From Lentzea indica (lineage in GTDB: Bacteria; Actinomycetota; Actinomycetes; Mycobacteriales; Pseudonocardiaceae), in NCBI RefSeq assembly GCF_012184385.1, contig NZ_VSRL01000016.1, forward strand, positions 1-64,000: a DNA stretch of 64,000 bases, read 5' to 3'. This document shows, piece after piece, positions 37,190 through 46,418 of the stretch (the stretch's first letter is position 1; every line of letters begins with the position of its first letter). Under the pieces are notes generated by a model. The model did no database searches and was not told the origin of the DNA. It saw only the letters and a program-made list of their open reading frames with translations. Both the position numbers and the translations under genes were made by a program.

Positions 37190-38577
37190 GGTTCTCTCCT
37201 CACTTCGGCAGGGATGGACAGTTCGGCGAGCCTTGATGAGTGGAGGCGCATCCGGGTGGTGAAGCCCTCCCACTCAGGGCGCTGCGACCAGAGGGTGTCG
37301 GCCAGCGCGACGAGACGGGGAAATGCCAGGTATTCCAGGTGTTCTCGTGTTCGGACGTGCTCCGTCCACAGCTGGCACTGGGCGCCGAGCACGCCGTCGG
37401 GCAGCGGCACGTGGTAGACGTCGCGGGTGGTCACGACGAACCCGGGCTGGCCAGGCGGTTCGTGCGCGCCGTCGGACCGCGGGTAGTCGAGGTAGGTGGA
37501 GGTGTGCGGGGCCATCACCACGTCCTGGCCCCGTTCCAGTGCTTTCGTCGCCTGTGTCTCGTCCTTCCACGGCATCACGACGGCGCGTGGATCACCTGTC
37601 GGTTCCCACGCCGCCGGAACACGGCCGCGGTCCAGCAGGAAACCGCCGGCCTGGCGGAGGAACTCGCCGTGCACGTCCTCCGGCATCAGGCACTCGTCAC
37701 CGCCGAGGTGGACGTGCGAGCCGGGGAACACCTCCAGCACCTCGGCCAGCACCTCGCGAATGAAGCCCATCGCGTGCAGGCCGAACGCGGAATCACTGAT
37801 GCCCCAACGAGTCCAGACCGGCAACCGTTGCTGGGCGAAGCCGAGGTCCGGGTAGGCGGCCAGCGCCGCGCGGGCGTGGCCGGGCATCTCGATCTCCGGC
37901 ATGATCCGGATGCCCCGTTCGGCCGCGTGCGCGACGAGCCCTTCCAGCTCGCCGCGGGTGTAGGTGCCGCCGTGCGGGACGCCGTCGCCGTTGGTCTCGG
38001 TGCGCCAGCCGCCGACCGAGCTCAGCAGCGGACGGCTCGGCACCGGCATGCGCCAGCCCTGGTCGTCGGTCAGGTGCAGGTGCAGGACGTTGAGCTTGTG
38101 CAGGGCCATGAGGTCGATGAACCGGCGCACCACGTGCACCGGCTGGAAGTGCCGTGCGACGTCGAGCATGAACCCGCGCCACGGCAACCTCGGCACGTCG
38201 CGGATGTCGGCACCGGGCAACGTCCAGTCCACTTCGGACACCCTGCTCGACCTGAGTGCCTCGACCGGAAGGAGCTGACGGATCGTCTGCACCCCGTGCA
38301 CCAGGCCGGCCGCGGTACCGGCGCGCAGCAGCACGCCGTGTTCGTTCACGGTCAGCGCATAACCTTCCGCGCCGAGCCCGACGAGCTTGGCGTCCAACGC
38401 CATGACGATCTGGCCGTGGTCGGCGATCGGCAACGGCAGGCCGGTGGCAGGCCTCAACAACGCCCGCAGCAGCCTGGCCGCCTGCTCGGCGCCGGGTGTG
38501 ACCCGCACGCTCGTGCCGCAGTCCAGCGTGAAGCCCTTGCTGCGGCGCACGATCCTGGTCGGGAGCGGAACGATCAT
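37174..38577 (-). CDS. GH20 beta-N-acetylhexosaminidase
   Basis: 467 residues. An N-terminal GH20b domain is followed by a TIM barrel with WRGFMLDVARHFQPVH, LNVLHLHLTDDQGWRM, PEIEMPGHARAALAAYP and HLGGDECL, whose Asp-Glu pair is the catalytic centre. No signal peptide is visible, so it probably acts in the cytoplasm on imported sugars, releasing N-acetylglucosamine from chito-oligosaccharides. The ATG overlaps the permease stop (ATGA). Confidence 0.92.
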   Translation of the reverse strand: MIVPLPTRIVRRSKGFTLDCGTSVRVTPGAEQAARLLRALLRPATGLPLPIADHGQIVMALDAKLVGLGAEGYALTVNEHGVLLRAGTAAGLVHGVQTIRQLLPVEALRSSRVSEVDWTLPGADIRDVPRLPWRGFMLDVARHFQPVHVVRRFIDLMALHKLNVLHLHLTDDQGWRMPVPSRPLLSSVGGWRTETNGDGVPHGGTYTRGELEGLVAHAAERGIRIMPEIEMPGHARAALAAYPDLGFAQQRLPVWTRWGISDSAFGLHAMGFIREVLAEVLEVFPGSHVHLGGDECLMPEDVHGEFLRQAGGFLLDRGRVPAAWEPTGDPRAVVMPWKDETQATKALERGQDVVMAPHTSTYLDYPRSDGAHEPPGQPGFVVTTRDVYHVPLPDGVLGAQCQLWTEHVRTREHLEYLAFPRLVALADTLWSQRPEWEGFTTRMRLHSSRLAELSIPAEVRREPCEHS

Positions 38578-39395
38578 CCCTTCACCGCCCCTCCGACGAT
38601 GCCGGTGGTCACCCGGCCCTGCAGCACGACGAAGATCAGCAGCACCGGCAGCATGAACAGCGTCGAGGCGGCCATCGTGGCGCCCCAGTCCGTGCCGAAC
38701 GTGTTGTTGAACGACGACAGCCAGACCGGCAGCGTGCGGTCGTCCTGGTCCTTGATGATCAGCACGTTGGCGAAGGCGAACTCGTTCCACGCCGTGATGA
38801 AGCCGAACAGCGACGTCGCCAGCAGACCCGGCGCGAGCAGCGGGAACACCACCCGCCGGAACGCCTGCCCCCGCGAGCAGCCGTCGACCTGCGCCGCCTC
38901 CTCCAGATCCACGGGGATGGCGGCGAGGAACCCGCGCAGCGTCACGATCGTGAACGGCAGGGTCATCATGAAGTAGACGAGCGTGAGGATCCAGAGCGTG
39001 TCGAGCATGCCGGTGTCCCTGGCGATGACGTAGATCGGGATGAGCAATGCCTCCCACGGCGTCATCTGCGCGATGAACACCATCAGCACGAACGCCCTGC
39101 GCCCCTTCCACTGCAGCCGTGCGACGGCGAACGCCGCCAGCAAAGCGACCAGCAGCGCGAGGACCACCGCCCCGCCCGCGACCAGAAGACTGTTGCGCCA
39201 GAACGAGAAGAACCCGCGGGCCGCGACCGCCGTGCCGAAGTGCTCGAACGTGATCGAGGCCGGGAGGAACGTCGGCGTCGCGCTCTGGATGTCCCGCGTC
39301 GGCTTGAAGGCGGTGAGCACCATCCAGTACACGGGAAAGACCGAGACGACGAACACCAGCAACGCCGCTGTGGTGCGCGAGATCCGGCCGATCAT
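38574..39395 (-). CDS. Sugar ABC transporter inner-membrane permease (MalG type)
   Basis: 273 residues with six transmembrane segments (first TTAALLVFVVSVFPVYWMVL) and the permease EAA loop EEAAQVDGCSRGQAFRRVVFPLL. It pairs with the upstream permease to form the import channel of a CUT1-type carbohydrate transporter. No ATPase gene is present; actinomycetes often use a shared MsiK-type ATPase. Overlaps both neighbours by ATGA. Confidence 0.92.
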   Translation of the reverse strand: MIGRISRTTAALLVFVVSVFPVYWMVLTAFKPTRDIQSATPTFLPASITFEHFGTAVAARGFFSFWRNSLLVAGGAVVLALLVALLAAFAVARLQWKGRRAFVLMVFIAQMTPWEALLIPIYVIARDTGMLDTLWILTLVYFMMTLPFTIVTLRGFLAAIPVDLEEAAQVDGCSRGQAFRRVVFPLLAPGLLATSLFGFITAWNEFAFANVLIIKDQDDRTLPVWLSSFNNTFGTDWGATMAASTLFMLPVLLIFVVLQGRVTTGIVGGAVKG

Positions 39396-40336
39396 GCTTC
39401 CCTCTCCTGCCGGTAGAGCTGGCGGAAGTACGCCAGCAGCGCGAGCACGAGCAGCACCACCATGAGCATCGACACCGCCGCGCCGAGGTCGTAGCGCTGC
39501 AACGACTGCGCGACCTGGAACGCGTAGACGGGCAACGTCGTGGTCGCCTGACCAGGACCTCCCTGGCTGATCACCCAGATCTGCACGAACGCCTTCACGA
39601 CCCAGATCACCTCCAGGCACGCGATCAGGCCGAACATGGCGCGCAGCATGGGAAACGTGATGGTCGAGAACACCCGCCACGCACCGGCGCCGTCGATGCG
39701 CGCGGACTCGTACAGCTCCTGCGGCACGGTGATCATCGCCGCGTACAGCGACAGCGCGGCGAACGGGATCGACTGCCACACGATCAGCGTCACGAGGATC
39801 CCGAACGTCGCCTCGCCGTCGGCGAACCACGTGTAGTCGCGGTACTCCTCGAAGCCCATCGCCACCAACGCCCAGTTCACCACGCCGAGCCGTGACTGGA
39901 AGAGCCACTGGAACACCGTCGTGGCCGCGATGATCGGCGTCGCCCAGGTGAGCACCAGCCCGCCCATCACGAGCAGCCGCAGCCACTTCCCGAGCCTGAC
40001 GAGCAGCAACGCGACCAAAGTGGACAGCACCATGATCAGCACGACGTTGATCGCGGTGAACCACAACGTCCTGCGGACCACGCTCCAGAACTCCGGGTCG
40101 GCCAGCACCCGCGCGTAGTTGGCGAGCCCGACGAACTTCGCGTCCCCGCGCACCAGCTGCGGCAGCCCGAACTCCTGCAGCGAGATGATCACGTTGCGCG
40201 CCAGCGGGTACAGCAGCAGGTACGCGGTGGCGAGCAACGTCGGCGCGATCAGCAGGTACGGCAGCACCACTCGCTTGCGGCGTCGTGGTTCGGCCGGCGC
40301 CGTCGCCTGCACCGGCCGTTCGGCCAGCAACGTCAT
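39392..40336 (-). CDS. Sugar ABC transporter inner-membrane permease (MalF type)
   Basis: 314 residues with six transmembrane segments after a cytoplasmic basic N-terminus (RRRKRVVLPYLLIAPTLLATAYLLLYPL) and the EAA loop YESARIDGAGAWRVFSTITFPML. First permease of the pair; its ATG overlaps the binding-protein stop (ATGA). Confidence 0.92.
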   Translation of the reverse strand: MTLLAERPVQATAPAEPRRRKRVVLPYLLIAPTLLATAYLLLYPLARNVIISLQEFGLPQLVRGDAKFVGLANYARVLADPEFWSVVRRTLWFTAINVVLIMVLSTLVALLLVRLGKWLRLLVMGGLVLTWATPIIAATTVFQWLFQSRLGVVNWALVAMGFEEYRDYTWFADGEATFGILVTLIVWQSIPFAALSLYAAMITVPQELYESARIDGAGAWRVFSTITFPMLRAMFGLIACLEVIWVVKAFVQIWVISQGGPGQATTTLPVYAFQVAQSLQRYDLGAAVSMLMVVLLVLALLAYFRQLYRQEREA

Positions 40337-41207
40337 TTGCCGGAGTTCAGCGCTTGGGTGATCACTTCGTCGGCCTTCGCGGCTGCCGCCCTGGGATCGG
40401 CTCCGGTCAGGACCGCCGTCTGGAACTCCTTGATCGGGTTGCGCGCCTCGACCGCCGCCCAGTTGGGCGAGTTCGGGGTGGCGTGCCCGTTGGCCGCGCC
40501 GACCGCCATCGCCGCGGTACCGGGGTCACCGCCGACCTCCTTGGCCAGTGACTTCCGGTTCGGCACGTAGTTCATCGCCTTCGCGAGCTCCACCTGCCAC
40601 TTCTCGCCGGCGAGCGCTTTGACGACCTCGTAGGCGCCGTCCTGACGTGACGACGCCATCGGGATGATCAGATCGCTGCCGCCGGTGAACACCGCGCCGG
40701 GCTTGTCGGCGGTCTTGCCGGGGATCGGGAAGAAGCCGATCTTGCCTTCCAGCTCCGGGTTGGCCTTCGTGACGAGCTTCGCCGCGCCGGGCACCGCGAT
40801 GAACTGCGCCACCTTGCCGCCCGCGACCACGTCGGTCTGCTGCGGCTTGGCCTCGTCCGAGTCCTTCGGGCCGTCGCCCAGCGCCTGCAGCTTCTTGTAG
40901 AAGTCCATGCCCGCCAACGCTTCGGGCGTGTTCAGCGAGCCCTTCCACCGGTCGCCGTCCTTCTCGGCGAGGCGCCGCCCTCGTCCCAGACGAAGCCCGA
41001 CAGCGTGTACCAGTTCTGGCCGGGCAGGTAGATGCCCTGCTGGTCGCCCTGGTCGAGCTTCGCGGTGGCGGCGAGCCACTCCTCACGGGTCTTGGGCGGG
41101 GTGCCGCCGGTGAACGTGTGCAGGGCCGGGTCCGCCAGCACCGCGGACATCTCCTGGGCGTGCTCGACCCGGAGCGGGAGCAGGTCCAGCCGGTCGGTGC
41201 TGATCAT
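40333..41207 (-). pseudogene. Chimera of a GNAT N-terminus and a truncated sugar-binding protein
   Basis: The ATG at 41207 opens with MISTDRLDLLPLRVEHAQEMSAVL, the start of a RimJ/RimL-type GNAT acetyltransferase, up to about HTFTGG (residue 41). The frame then becomes an extracellular solute-binding protein: REEWLAATAKL, NWYTLSGFVWDEGG, EALAGMDFYKKLQ, FPIPGKTA. The binding protein has lost its signal peptide and first lobe, and the GNAT domain its acetyl-CoA-binding part. A missing C near 40973 also breaks the frame; with it the total is 876 bp. A deletion joining two genes, or an assembly join, explains it. Confidence 0.75.
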
Positions 41208-41312
41208 CGCGACACTGCCCCTTGCAACGAGTCTTTTGCGGACGAAGTCCAAAGTCTCATTGCTAAGGGGCAGGTCAGCAAGGGGTAGGGGAACTGATAT
41301 ATCGGATATCGG

Positions 41313-42620
41313 CTAGGGCTGTGACTCGGATTGGGACTGGGGCTGGGGTGCTGTGGCGGTCAGAGCCTTGGCCAGGCCCTCGAGGGTGAGTTCGATCTGC
41401 CACGACCGGGCCCCGCCCTCGCGCAGCACGGCGGCGACGGATTCGGGGGAGAGGTCGGCGGGCGGCTGCCAGCAGGTGCGGCGCACGAGGTCGGGCAGCA
41501 GGAGGTTCTCCACCGGGATGGTGTTGGCCTCGGCGACGGTCGCCAGTGCGCCTCGGGCCGCGGCCAGGCGGGCGGCGGCGTCCGGGTCCTTGTCCGCCCA
41601 GCGGTTGGGTGGGGGTGGGCCGTCGTGCTGACCCGCGGGTTCCGGGAGCTCTGACTTGGCCAGGGCCGCTGCCTTGCGCAGGGCGTTCATCCAGACGCTG
41701 GACATGCGGCGCTGGGCTCGTCCGCGGAAGACCGGAAGCGCGAGCAGTTCGGCTTCCGAAACGGGGTTGCGGGCGGCTGCCTCCATCAGGGCGGAGTCGG
41801 GGAGGACTCGGCCTGGGGCGATGTCGCGTTCGCGGGCCACGGCGTCGCGGGCTTCCCACAGCGAACGCACGAGGGCCAGTTGCCGCTGGTTGCGCACGCG
41901 GTGGATACCCGACGTGCGCCGCCAGGGGTCGGTACGGGGGCGCGGCAACGGCGCCGTCCGTACCGCCTCGAACTCCTCGAACGCCCAGGCGAGTTTGCCT
42001 TGGCGCTCCAGCTCGGCTTCGAGAACGTCGCGCAGCTGCACGAGCAGCTCCACGTCCAGAGCGGCATACGTCAGCCAGTCGGCAGGAAGGGGGCGGCGCG
42101 ACCAGTCGGCCGCGCCGTGCCCCTTCTCCAGCCGATAGCCGAGCAGTCGCTCGACCAGCGTGCCCAATGCCACGCGTTCGAACCCAGCCAGCCTGCCCGC
42201 CAGCTCGGTGTCGAACAGCACGCCGGGTCGCAGCCCGAGTTCGGCGAGGCACGGCAGGTCCTGAGACGCCGCGTGCAACACCCACTCAGTGCCGTCCAGC
42301 GCCTGCACCAGCGGGTCGAGCCGTCCGCCCAAGGCGATCGGGTCGACCAACCACGTGCCGGCGCCCTCCCGGCGCAGTTGCACCAGATAGGCACGCTGTG
42401 AGTAGCGGTAGCCCGAGGCTCGCTCGGTGTCCACCGCGACCGGGCCCTTCGCCCCGGCGAGCGCGTCAGCGGCTCGCCGGAGCGCAGCAGGATCGGCTAC
42501 CACGGGCGGGACCCCATCAGCAGGTTCCGTCAGCGGTACCGGATCTGGTCCGGTTGGTGCGGTTGGCTCGTCGGCGGGTACATCCACAGCGGATGACCCT
42601 ACGACGATCGCACCACCCAC
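41313..42620 (-). CDS. RNase D-like 3'-5' exonuclease with HRDC domain
   Basis: 435 residues. The DEDD exonuclease domain (residues about 50-230) shows VAVDTERASGYRY (Exo I), ASQDLPCLAELGL (Exo II) and DWLTYAALDVELLVQL (Exo III, DEDDy type). An HRDC module follows (LVRSLWEARDAVARERDIAPGRVLPDSAL). Acts in RNA processing. GTG at 42620 is the first start in a Pro/Thr-rich N-terminus. RNase D, DUF3000 and the hem genes are neighbours in other actinobacteria too (from memory). Confidence 0.92.
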   Translation of the reverse strand: MGGAIVVGSSAVDVPADEPTAPTGPDPVPLTEPADGVPPVVADPAALRRAADALAGAKGPVAVDTERASGYRYSQRAYLVQLRREGAGTWLVDPIALGGRLDPLVQALDGTEWVLHAASQDLPCLAELGLRPGVLFDTELAGRLAGFERVALGTLVERLLGYRLEKGHGAADWSRRPLPADWLTYAALDVELLVQLRDVLEAELERQGKLAWAFEEFEAVRTAPLPRPRTDPWRRTSGIHRVRNQRQLALVRSLWEARDAVARERDIAPGRVLPDSALMEAAARNPVSEAELLALPVFRGRAQRRMSSVWMNALRKAAALAKSELPEPAGQHDGPPPPNRWADKDPDAAARLAAARGALATVAEANTIPVENLLLPDLVRRTCWQPPADLSPESVAAVLREGGARSWQIELTLEGLAKALTATAPQPQSQSESQP

Positions 42621-42657
42621 AGGTGTTCTCGGCCGGTTCAGTGCTTCAAACCGGTAT

Positions 42658-43374
42658 CTAGCGGATCACGCCGGCACGCATGGCCAGCGCGACCATCTGA
42701 GCGCGATCCCCGGTGCCCAGCTTCCGGCCGATCCGCGACAGGTGAGACTTCACCGTCAACGCGGACAGGCTCAGAGCCTCGCCGATTTCCTTGTTGCTCT
42801 GGCCATCGGCGACCAGCTGGAGCACCTCGACCTCACGCGCGGAAAGTTCCCGCGGCGTGTTGTCGGTGCCCGGCACCCGAGTACCCGCTGCGAGTACTGG
42901 TGCCACGCTCGGATCTGCGTAAACGCCGCCATCGAGAACCCGGCGCACCCCGTCGGTGACCACCATCGGAGAGGCGGACTTCAGGAGTTACGCCTGGGCG
43001 CCCGCCTGGAAGGCCGACCTGACCGCGTAGGGGTCGTCGGAGGATGCGAGGACCACGATGCGGGGCCAGCCCTGGGCACGGAGTTCCGTGACCAGGTCGA
43101 TGCCGGTGCCATCCGGCAAGCCCAGATCGAGGATCGCGAGGTCGCAAGGACCGGTTGCAAGTGCCCGCGCCCGAGCCTCTGCCACCGATGCGGCCTCATG
43201 CACTGTCCCGGCTCCCATTTGCGTGAGCCGAGCTGATATCGCCTCCCTCAGCAGTGGGTGGTCGTCGACCACCAGCACTGAAAAAAGCTCTTCCCGCGGG
43301 TGCGGGACCATGTTCGCCGGCAACGAGCCGGCTGGCGTGGTACGAACGGCCTGACCTAAGCCGACGGCAGCCAC
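42658..43374 (-). pseudogene. NarL-type response regulator with an in-frame stop codon
   Basis: The GTG at 43374 follows GGGAGGT at good spacing. A receiver domain (FSVLVVDDHPLLREAI, CDLAILDLGLPDG with the phospho-acceptor Asp, IVVLASSDD) and a C-terminal LuxR HTH (LSAREVEVLQLVADGQSNKEIGEALSLSALTVKSHLSRIGRKL) are in one frame of 239 codons. A TAA at 42988-42990 stands where the family reads GAQAYLLKSAS; TAC to TAA explains it. As sequenced the receiver and DNA-binding parts are separated, though an ATG at 42966 could restart the HTH part. Confidence 0.82.
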
Positions 43375-43629
43375 GTCACTACCTCCCTGGAGTCGGTCGT
43401 GCCCCCCGACCGGCACCGGAGACTTTCGTCCAATCAGCCGCGCCACTGATCGACCGAAAGTGGTGTCGTCTGGGGCAGCGTAGCCGCCCATGCGGGTCTA
43501 CGGGACGATCAATCGGGTATCTATCCCTATTGAGTTGTGACAGATGGCCTCATGTGTCACACGATCGGATGACAACTAGATAGGGGGAGTAACACGCGCC
43601 CCTCTCAGAACGACATCTAGGAGTTGGTT

Positions 43630-44772
43630 GTGCCCAGCAGTACCGGTCAAGAGCGAGCGCGAGCGTTGCTGCAGCGTGTGCCTCTCGTCGACGGGCACAA
43701 CGACCTGCCGTGGGCTCTGCGCGAGTTCGGCGACGGAACGGGCGAGGACGTCTACACGACCGCCGCGAAGATCGATCTCACGGAACGTCATCCCAGCCTG
43801 CACACCGACATCGTGAAAATGCGCGAGGGCAGCTTGGGGATGCAGTTCTGGTCCGTCTGGATTCCCTGCCGGCTCGCGGGAGACGGCGCCGTCACCGCCG
43901 TCCTGGAGCAGATCGAACTGGTCTACGAGCTGGCCGGCCGGTACTCCGATCACCTGGGCATCGCCACGACCGCCGCGGAGGCTGAAAAAGTTTTCGCTTC
44001 CGGGCGTGTCGCGTCCCTCCTCGGTGCCGAGGGCGGACATTCCATCAACTCTTCACTCGGAGTTCTGCGCGCTCTGCGCCGGCTGGGCGTCCGCTACATG
44101 ACGCTCACCCACAACGACAACACCCCGTGGGCCGACAGCGCCACTGACCAGCCAGAACACGGCGGGCTGACCGAGTTCGGCCGCGACGTCGTGCGCGAGA
44201 TGAACCGGATCGGCATGCTCGTCGACCTCAGTCACGTCGCGCCGAGCACGATGCACGCCGCGCTCGACACGAGCGTCAAGCCGGTTATCTTCAGCCACTC
44301 GTCGTGCCGCCACGTCGCCGACCATCCGCGCAACATTCCCGACGACGTGCTGGTCAAACTGAAGGCGAACGGCGGTGTGGCGATGATCACGTTCGTGCCG
44401 AGCTTCGTGACGCCCCGTGTCGCTGAATGGGACGCAGCCCTTCGTGACGCCATGACGTCCGCCGGGGAGAACCACGCCGACCTCGAGGCCCGCAAGGTGT
44501 TCGCCGAGAAGTGGGCCGTCGACAACCCGGTGCCGGTCGCCACGCTCGACGACGTGGTCGCGCACCTCGAGCACGCCCGTGAGGTCGTCGGCATCGACCA
44601 CATCGGGCTTGGTGGCGACTACGACGGCGTGAAGGAGCTCCCGCAGGGGCTCGAGGACGTCTCGACCTACCCGAACCTCATCGGAGCACTGCTCGACAAG
44701 GGCTGGTCAGAAGACGACTGCACGAAGCTCGCGGGCGCGAACATCCTCCGGGTGCTGCGTGACGCCGACTAG
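43630..44772 (+). CDS. Membrane-dipeptidase-family (renal dipeptidase-like) peptidase
   Basis: 380 residues of the peptidase M19 family: VDGHNDLPWAL (first zinc His-x-Asp), LLGAEGGHSI (bridging Glu), VDLSHVAP and PVIFSHSSCR (further His ligands), and IDHIGLGGDYDG. It hydrolyses dipeptides. No signal peptide is visible, so it is probably cytoplasmic. GTG at 43630 lies seven bases after AGGAG; a TTG at 43624 is less likely. Overlaps the convergent DUF3000 stop by four bases. Confidence 0.92.
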   Translation: MPSSTGQERARALLQRVPLVDGHNDLPWALREFGDGTGEDVYTTAAKIDLTERHPSLHTDIVKMREGSLGMQFWSVWIPCRLAGDGAVTAVLEQIELVYELAGRYSDHLGIATTAAEAEKVFASGRVASLLGAEGGHSINSSLGVLRALRRLGVRYMTLTHNDNTPWADSATDQPEHGGLTEFGRDVVREMNRIGMLVDLSHVAPSTMHAALDTSVKPVIFSHSSCRHVADHPRNIPDDVLVKLKANGGVAMITFVPSFVTPRVAEWDAALRDAMTSAGENHADLEARKVFAEKWAVDNPVPVATLDDVVAHLEHAREVVGIDHIGLGGDYDGVKELPQGLEDVSTYPNLIGALLDKGWSEDDCTKLAGANILRVLRDAD

Positions 44773-45311
44773 CGCTGGCCGAACAGGGTGACCCCGACCG
44801 GCGGCAGCCCCACGGCCGTCGCCATCAGCTCGTAGAACGCGGTGCCGTGCTCGGCGAGCTCTCCGTCGAGCGCGGTCCACGACGCGCGCAGCTCCAGGTC
44901 GTCCGTGCGAGCCGGGCCGGCGATGTCGCCGAAACGGGCCGACGACGTCTGCGTCACGGTCCCGCCCAGCGCGGTGAACCCCGCCCCGGACTGTTCCAGC
45001 GCCTCGGTCAGCCACGACCACCCGACCTCGGGCAGCAGCGGGTCGGAGGCGAGCTCGTGGTCCAGCTCGACGCGCACGTACGCCACGACGCGCAGGACAC
45101 CGCCCCACGCCTCGTCGCCGTCAGGGTCGTGCAGCAGCACGAGCCTCCCGGTCGACAGCTCGTCCGACGGGCCGGTGACCTCAGCCGTCAGCGCGTACGC
45201 CCACGGCGCGAGCCGCTGCGGCGGGCGAACCTCGGTGAGTTCGATCTCGGGCCTGTGGCGAACCGACTTGAGCGTCCCCACCGCCCGGCGGAAGATTTCC
45301 GGCTCGGTCAC
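44769..45311 (-). CDS. DUF3000-family protein
   Basis: 180 residues, beginning VTEPEIFRRAVGTLKSV from the GTG at 45311. Recognised by PPQRLAPWAYALTAEV, GRLVLLHDPDGDEAWGGVLRVVAYVR and the C-terminal SWTALDGELAEHGTAFYELM. This family is confined to actinobacteria, has no known function, and commonly lies beside hemE. Divergent from hemE across a 72-bp promoter gap. Confidence 0.85.
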   Translation of the reverse strand: MTEPEIFRRAVGTLKSVRHRPEIELTEVRPPQRLAPWAYALTAEVTGPSDELSTGRLVLLHDPDGDEAWGGVLRVVAYVRVELDHELASDPLLPEVGWSWLTEALEQSGAGFTALGGTVTQTSSARFGDIAGPARTDDLELRASWTALDGELAEHGTAFYELMATAVGLPPVGVTLFGQR

Positions 45312-45383
45312 GCAACTGACTGTATGCCTCGCAATCCGGCCGGGTGATGGCGGCACGCCGAGACGTGGGACCATGAAAGAGAG

Positions 45384-46418
45384 ATGACTTCCATGGCACC
45401 CCTCCTCGTGGCCGCGCATGGCGGCACCCCGTCGCACACCCCTGTCTGGTTCATGAGGCAGGCGGGACGGTCGCTGCCCGAGTACCGGGCGCTTCGTCAG
45501 GGCACCGCGATGCTCGACGCCTGCATGGACCCGGAAATGGTCTGCGAGATCACGATGCAGCCCGTCCGGCGGCACGGCGTCGACGGCGCGATCCTCTTCT
45601 CCGACATCGTGGTGCCGCTCAAGGCAGCCGGTGTCGACCTCGACATCGTCGCGGGCACCGGTCCCGTGGTCGCGAACCCGGTCAGGACGCTCGACGACGT
45701 GCGGAAGCTCCCCGAGCTGCACGCCGAGCAGGTCCAGCCGGTTGCGGACGCGATCGGGTTGCTGCTCAAGGAACTCCCGCAGGAAGTCGCGCTGATCGGG
45801 TTCGCGGGAGCGCCGTTCACGCTCGCCTCGTACCTCGTCGAGGGCGGGCCTAGCAAGAACCACGAGCGCACCAAGGCCCTCATGCACGGCAACCCCGAGC
45901 TGTGGCACGCGCTGCTCGCCAAGATCGCCGGCGTCACGGCGGCGTTCCTGCACGCGCAGCTCGACGCCGGGGTGCAGGCCGTCCAGCTGTTCGACTCGTG
46001 GGCGGGCGCGCTGTCCGAGCGCGACTACCGCGAGTTCGTTCTGCCGCACTCGAAGCGCGTTCTCGAAACGATCACGACGGTGCCGCGGATCCACTTCGGC
46101 GTCGGCACCGGCGAGCTGCTGCCCGCGATGCGCGAAGCCGGCGCGGACGTCGTCGGCGTCGACTGGCGGATCCCCCTGGACGTGGCTGTGCAGCGCCTCC
46201 AGGACGCGGCCCCGGAGCTGCCCAAGCCGGTCGTGCAGGGCAACCTCGACCCCGCGCTGTTCTTCGCGGGCTTCGACGCCGTCGAACGCGAGGTGCGCCG
46301 CATCCACGCCGAGGGCAAGGCGGCCGCCGGCCACATCTTCAACCTCGGCCACGGCGTTCTGCCCGACACCGATCCGGAGATCATCACCCGGACCGTCGAA
46401 CTGATCCACAGCTTGTAA
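45384..46418 (+). CDS. hemE: HemE, uroporphyrinogen decarboxylase
   Basis: 344 residues with [66 protein letters not shown] and GNLDPALFF, the full UroD signature. It decarboxylates uroporphyrinogen III to coproporphyrinogen III in the cytoplasm. ATG at 45384 (alternative ATG at 45393). The stop overlaps the hemY start (TAATG), beginning a heme operon. Confidence 0.97.
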   Translation: MTSMAPLLVAAHGGTPSHTPVWFMRQAGRSLPEYRALRQGTAMLDACMDPEMVCEITMQPVRRHGVDGAILFSDIVVPLKAAGVDLDIVAGTGPVVANPVRTLDDVRKLPELHAEQVQPVADAIGLLLKELPQEVALIGFAGAPFTLASYLVEGGPSKNHERTKALMHGNPELWHALLAKIAGVTAAFLHAQLDAGVQAVQLFDSWAGALSERDYREFVLPHSKRVLETITTVPRIHFGVGTGELLPAMREAGADVVGVDWRIPLDVAVQRLQDAAPELPKPVVQGNLDPALFFAGFDAVEREVRRIHAEGKAAAGHIFNLGHGVLPDTDPEIITRTVELIHSL

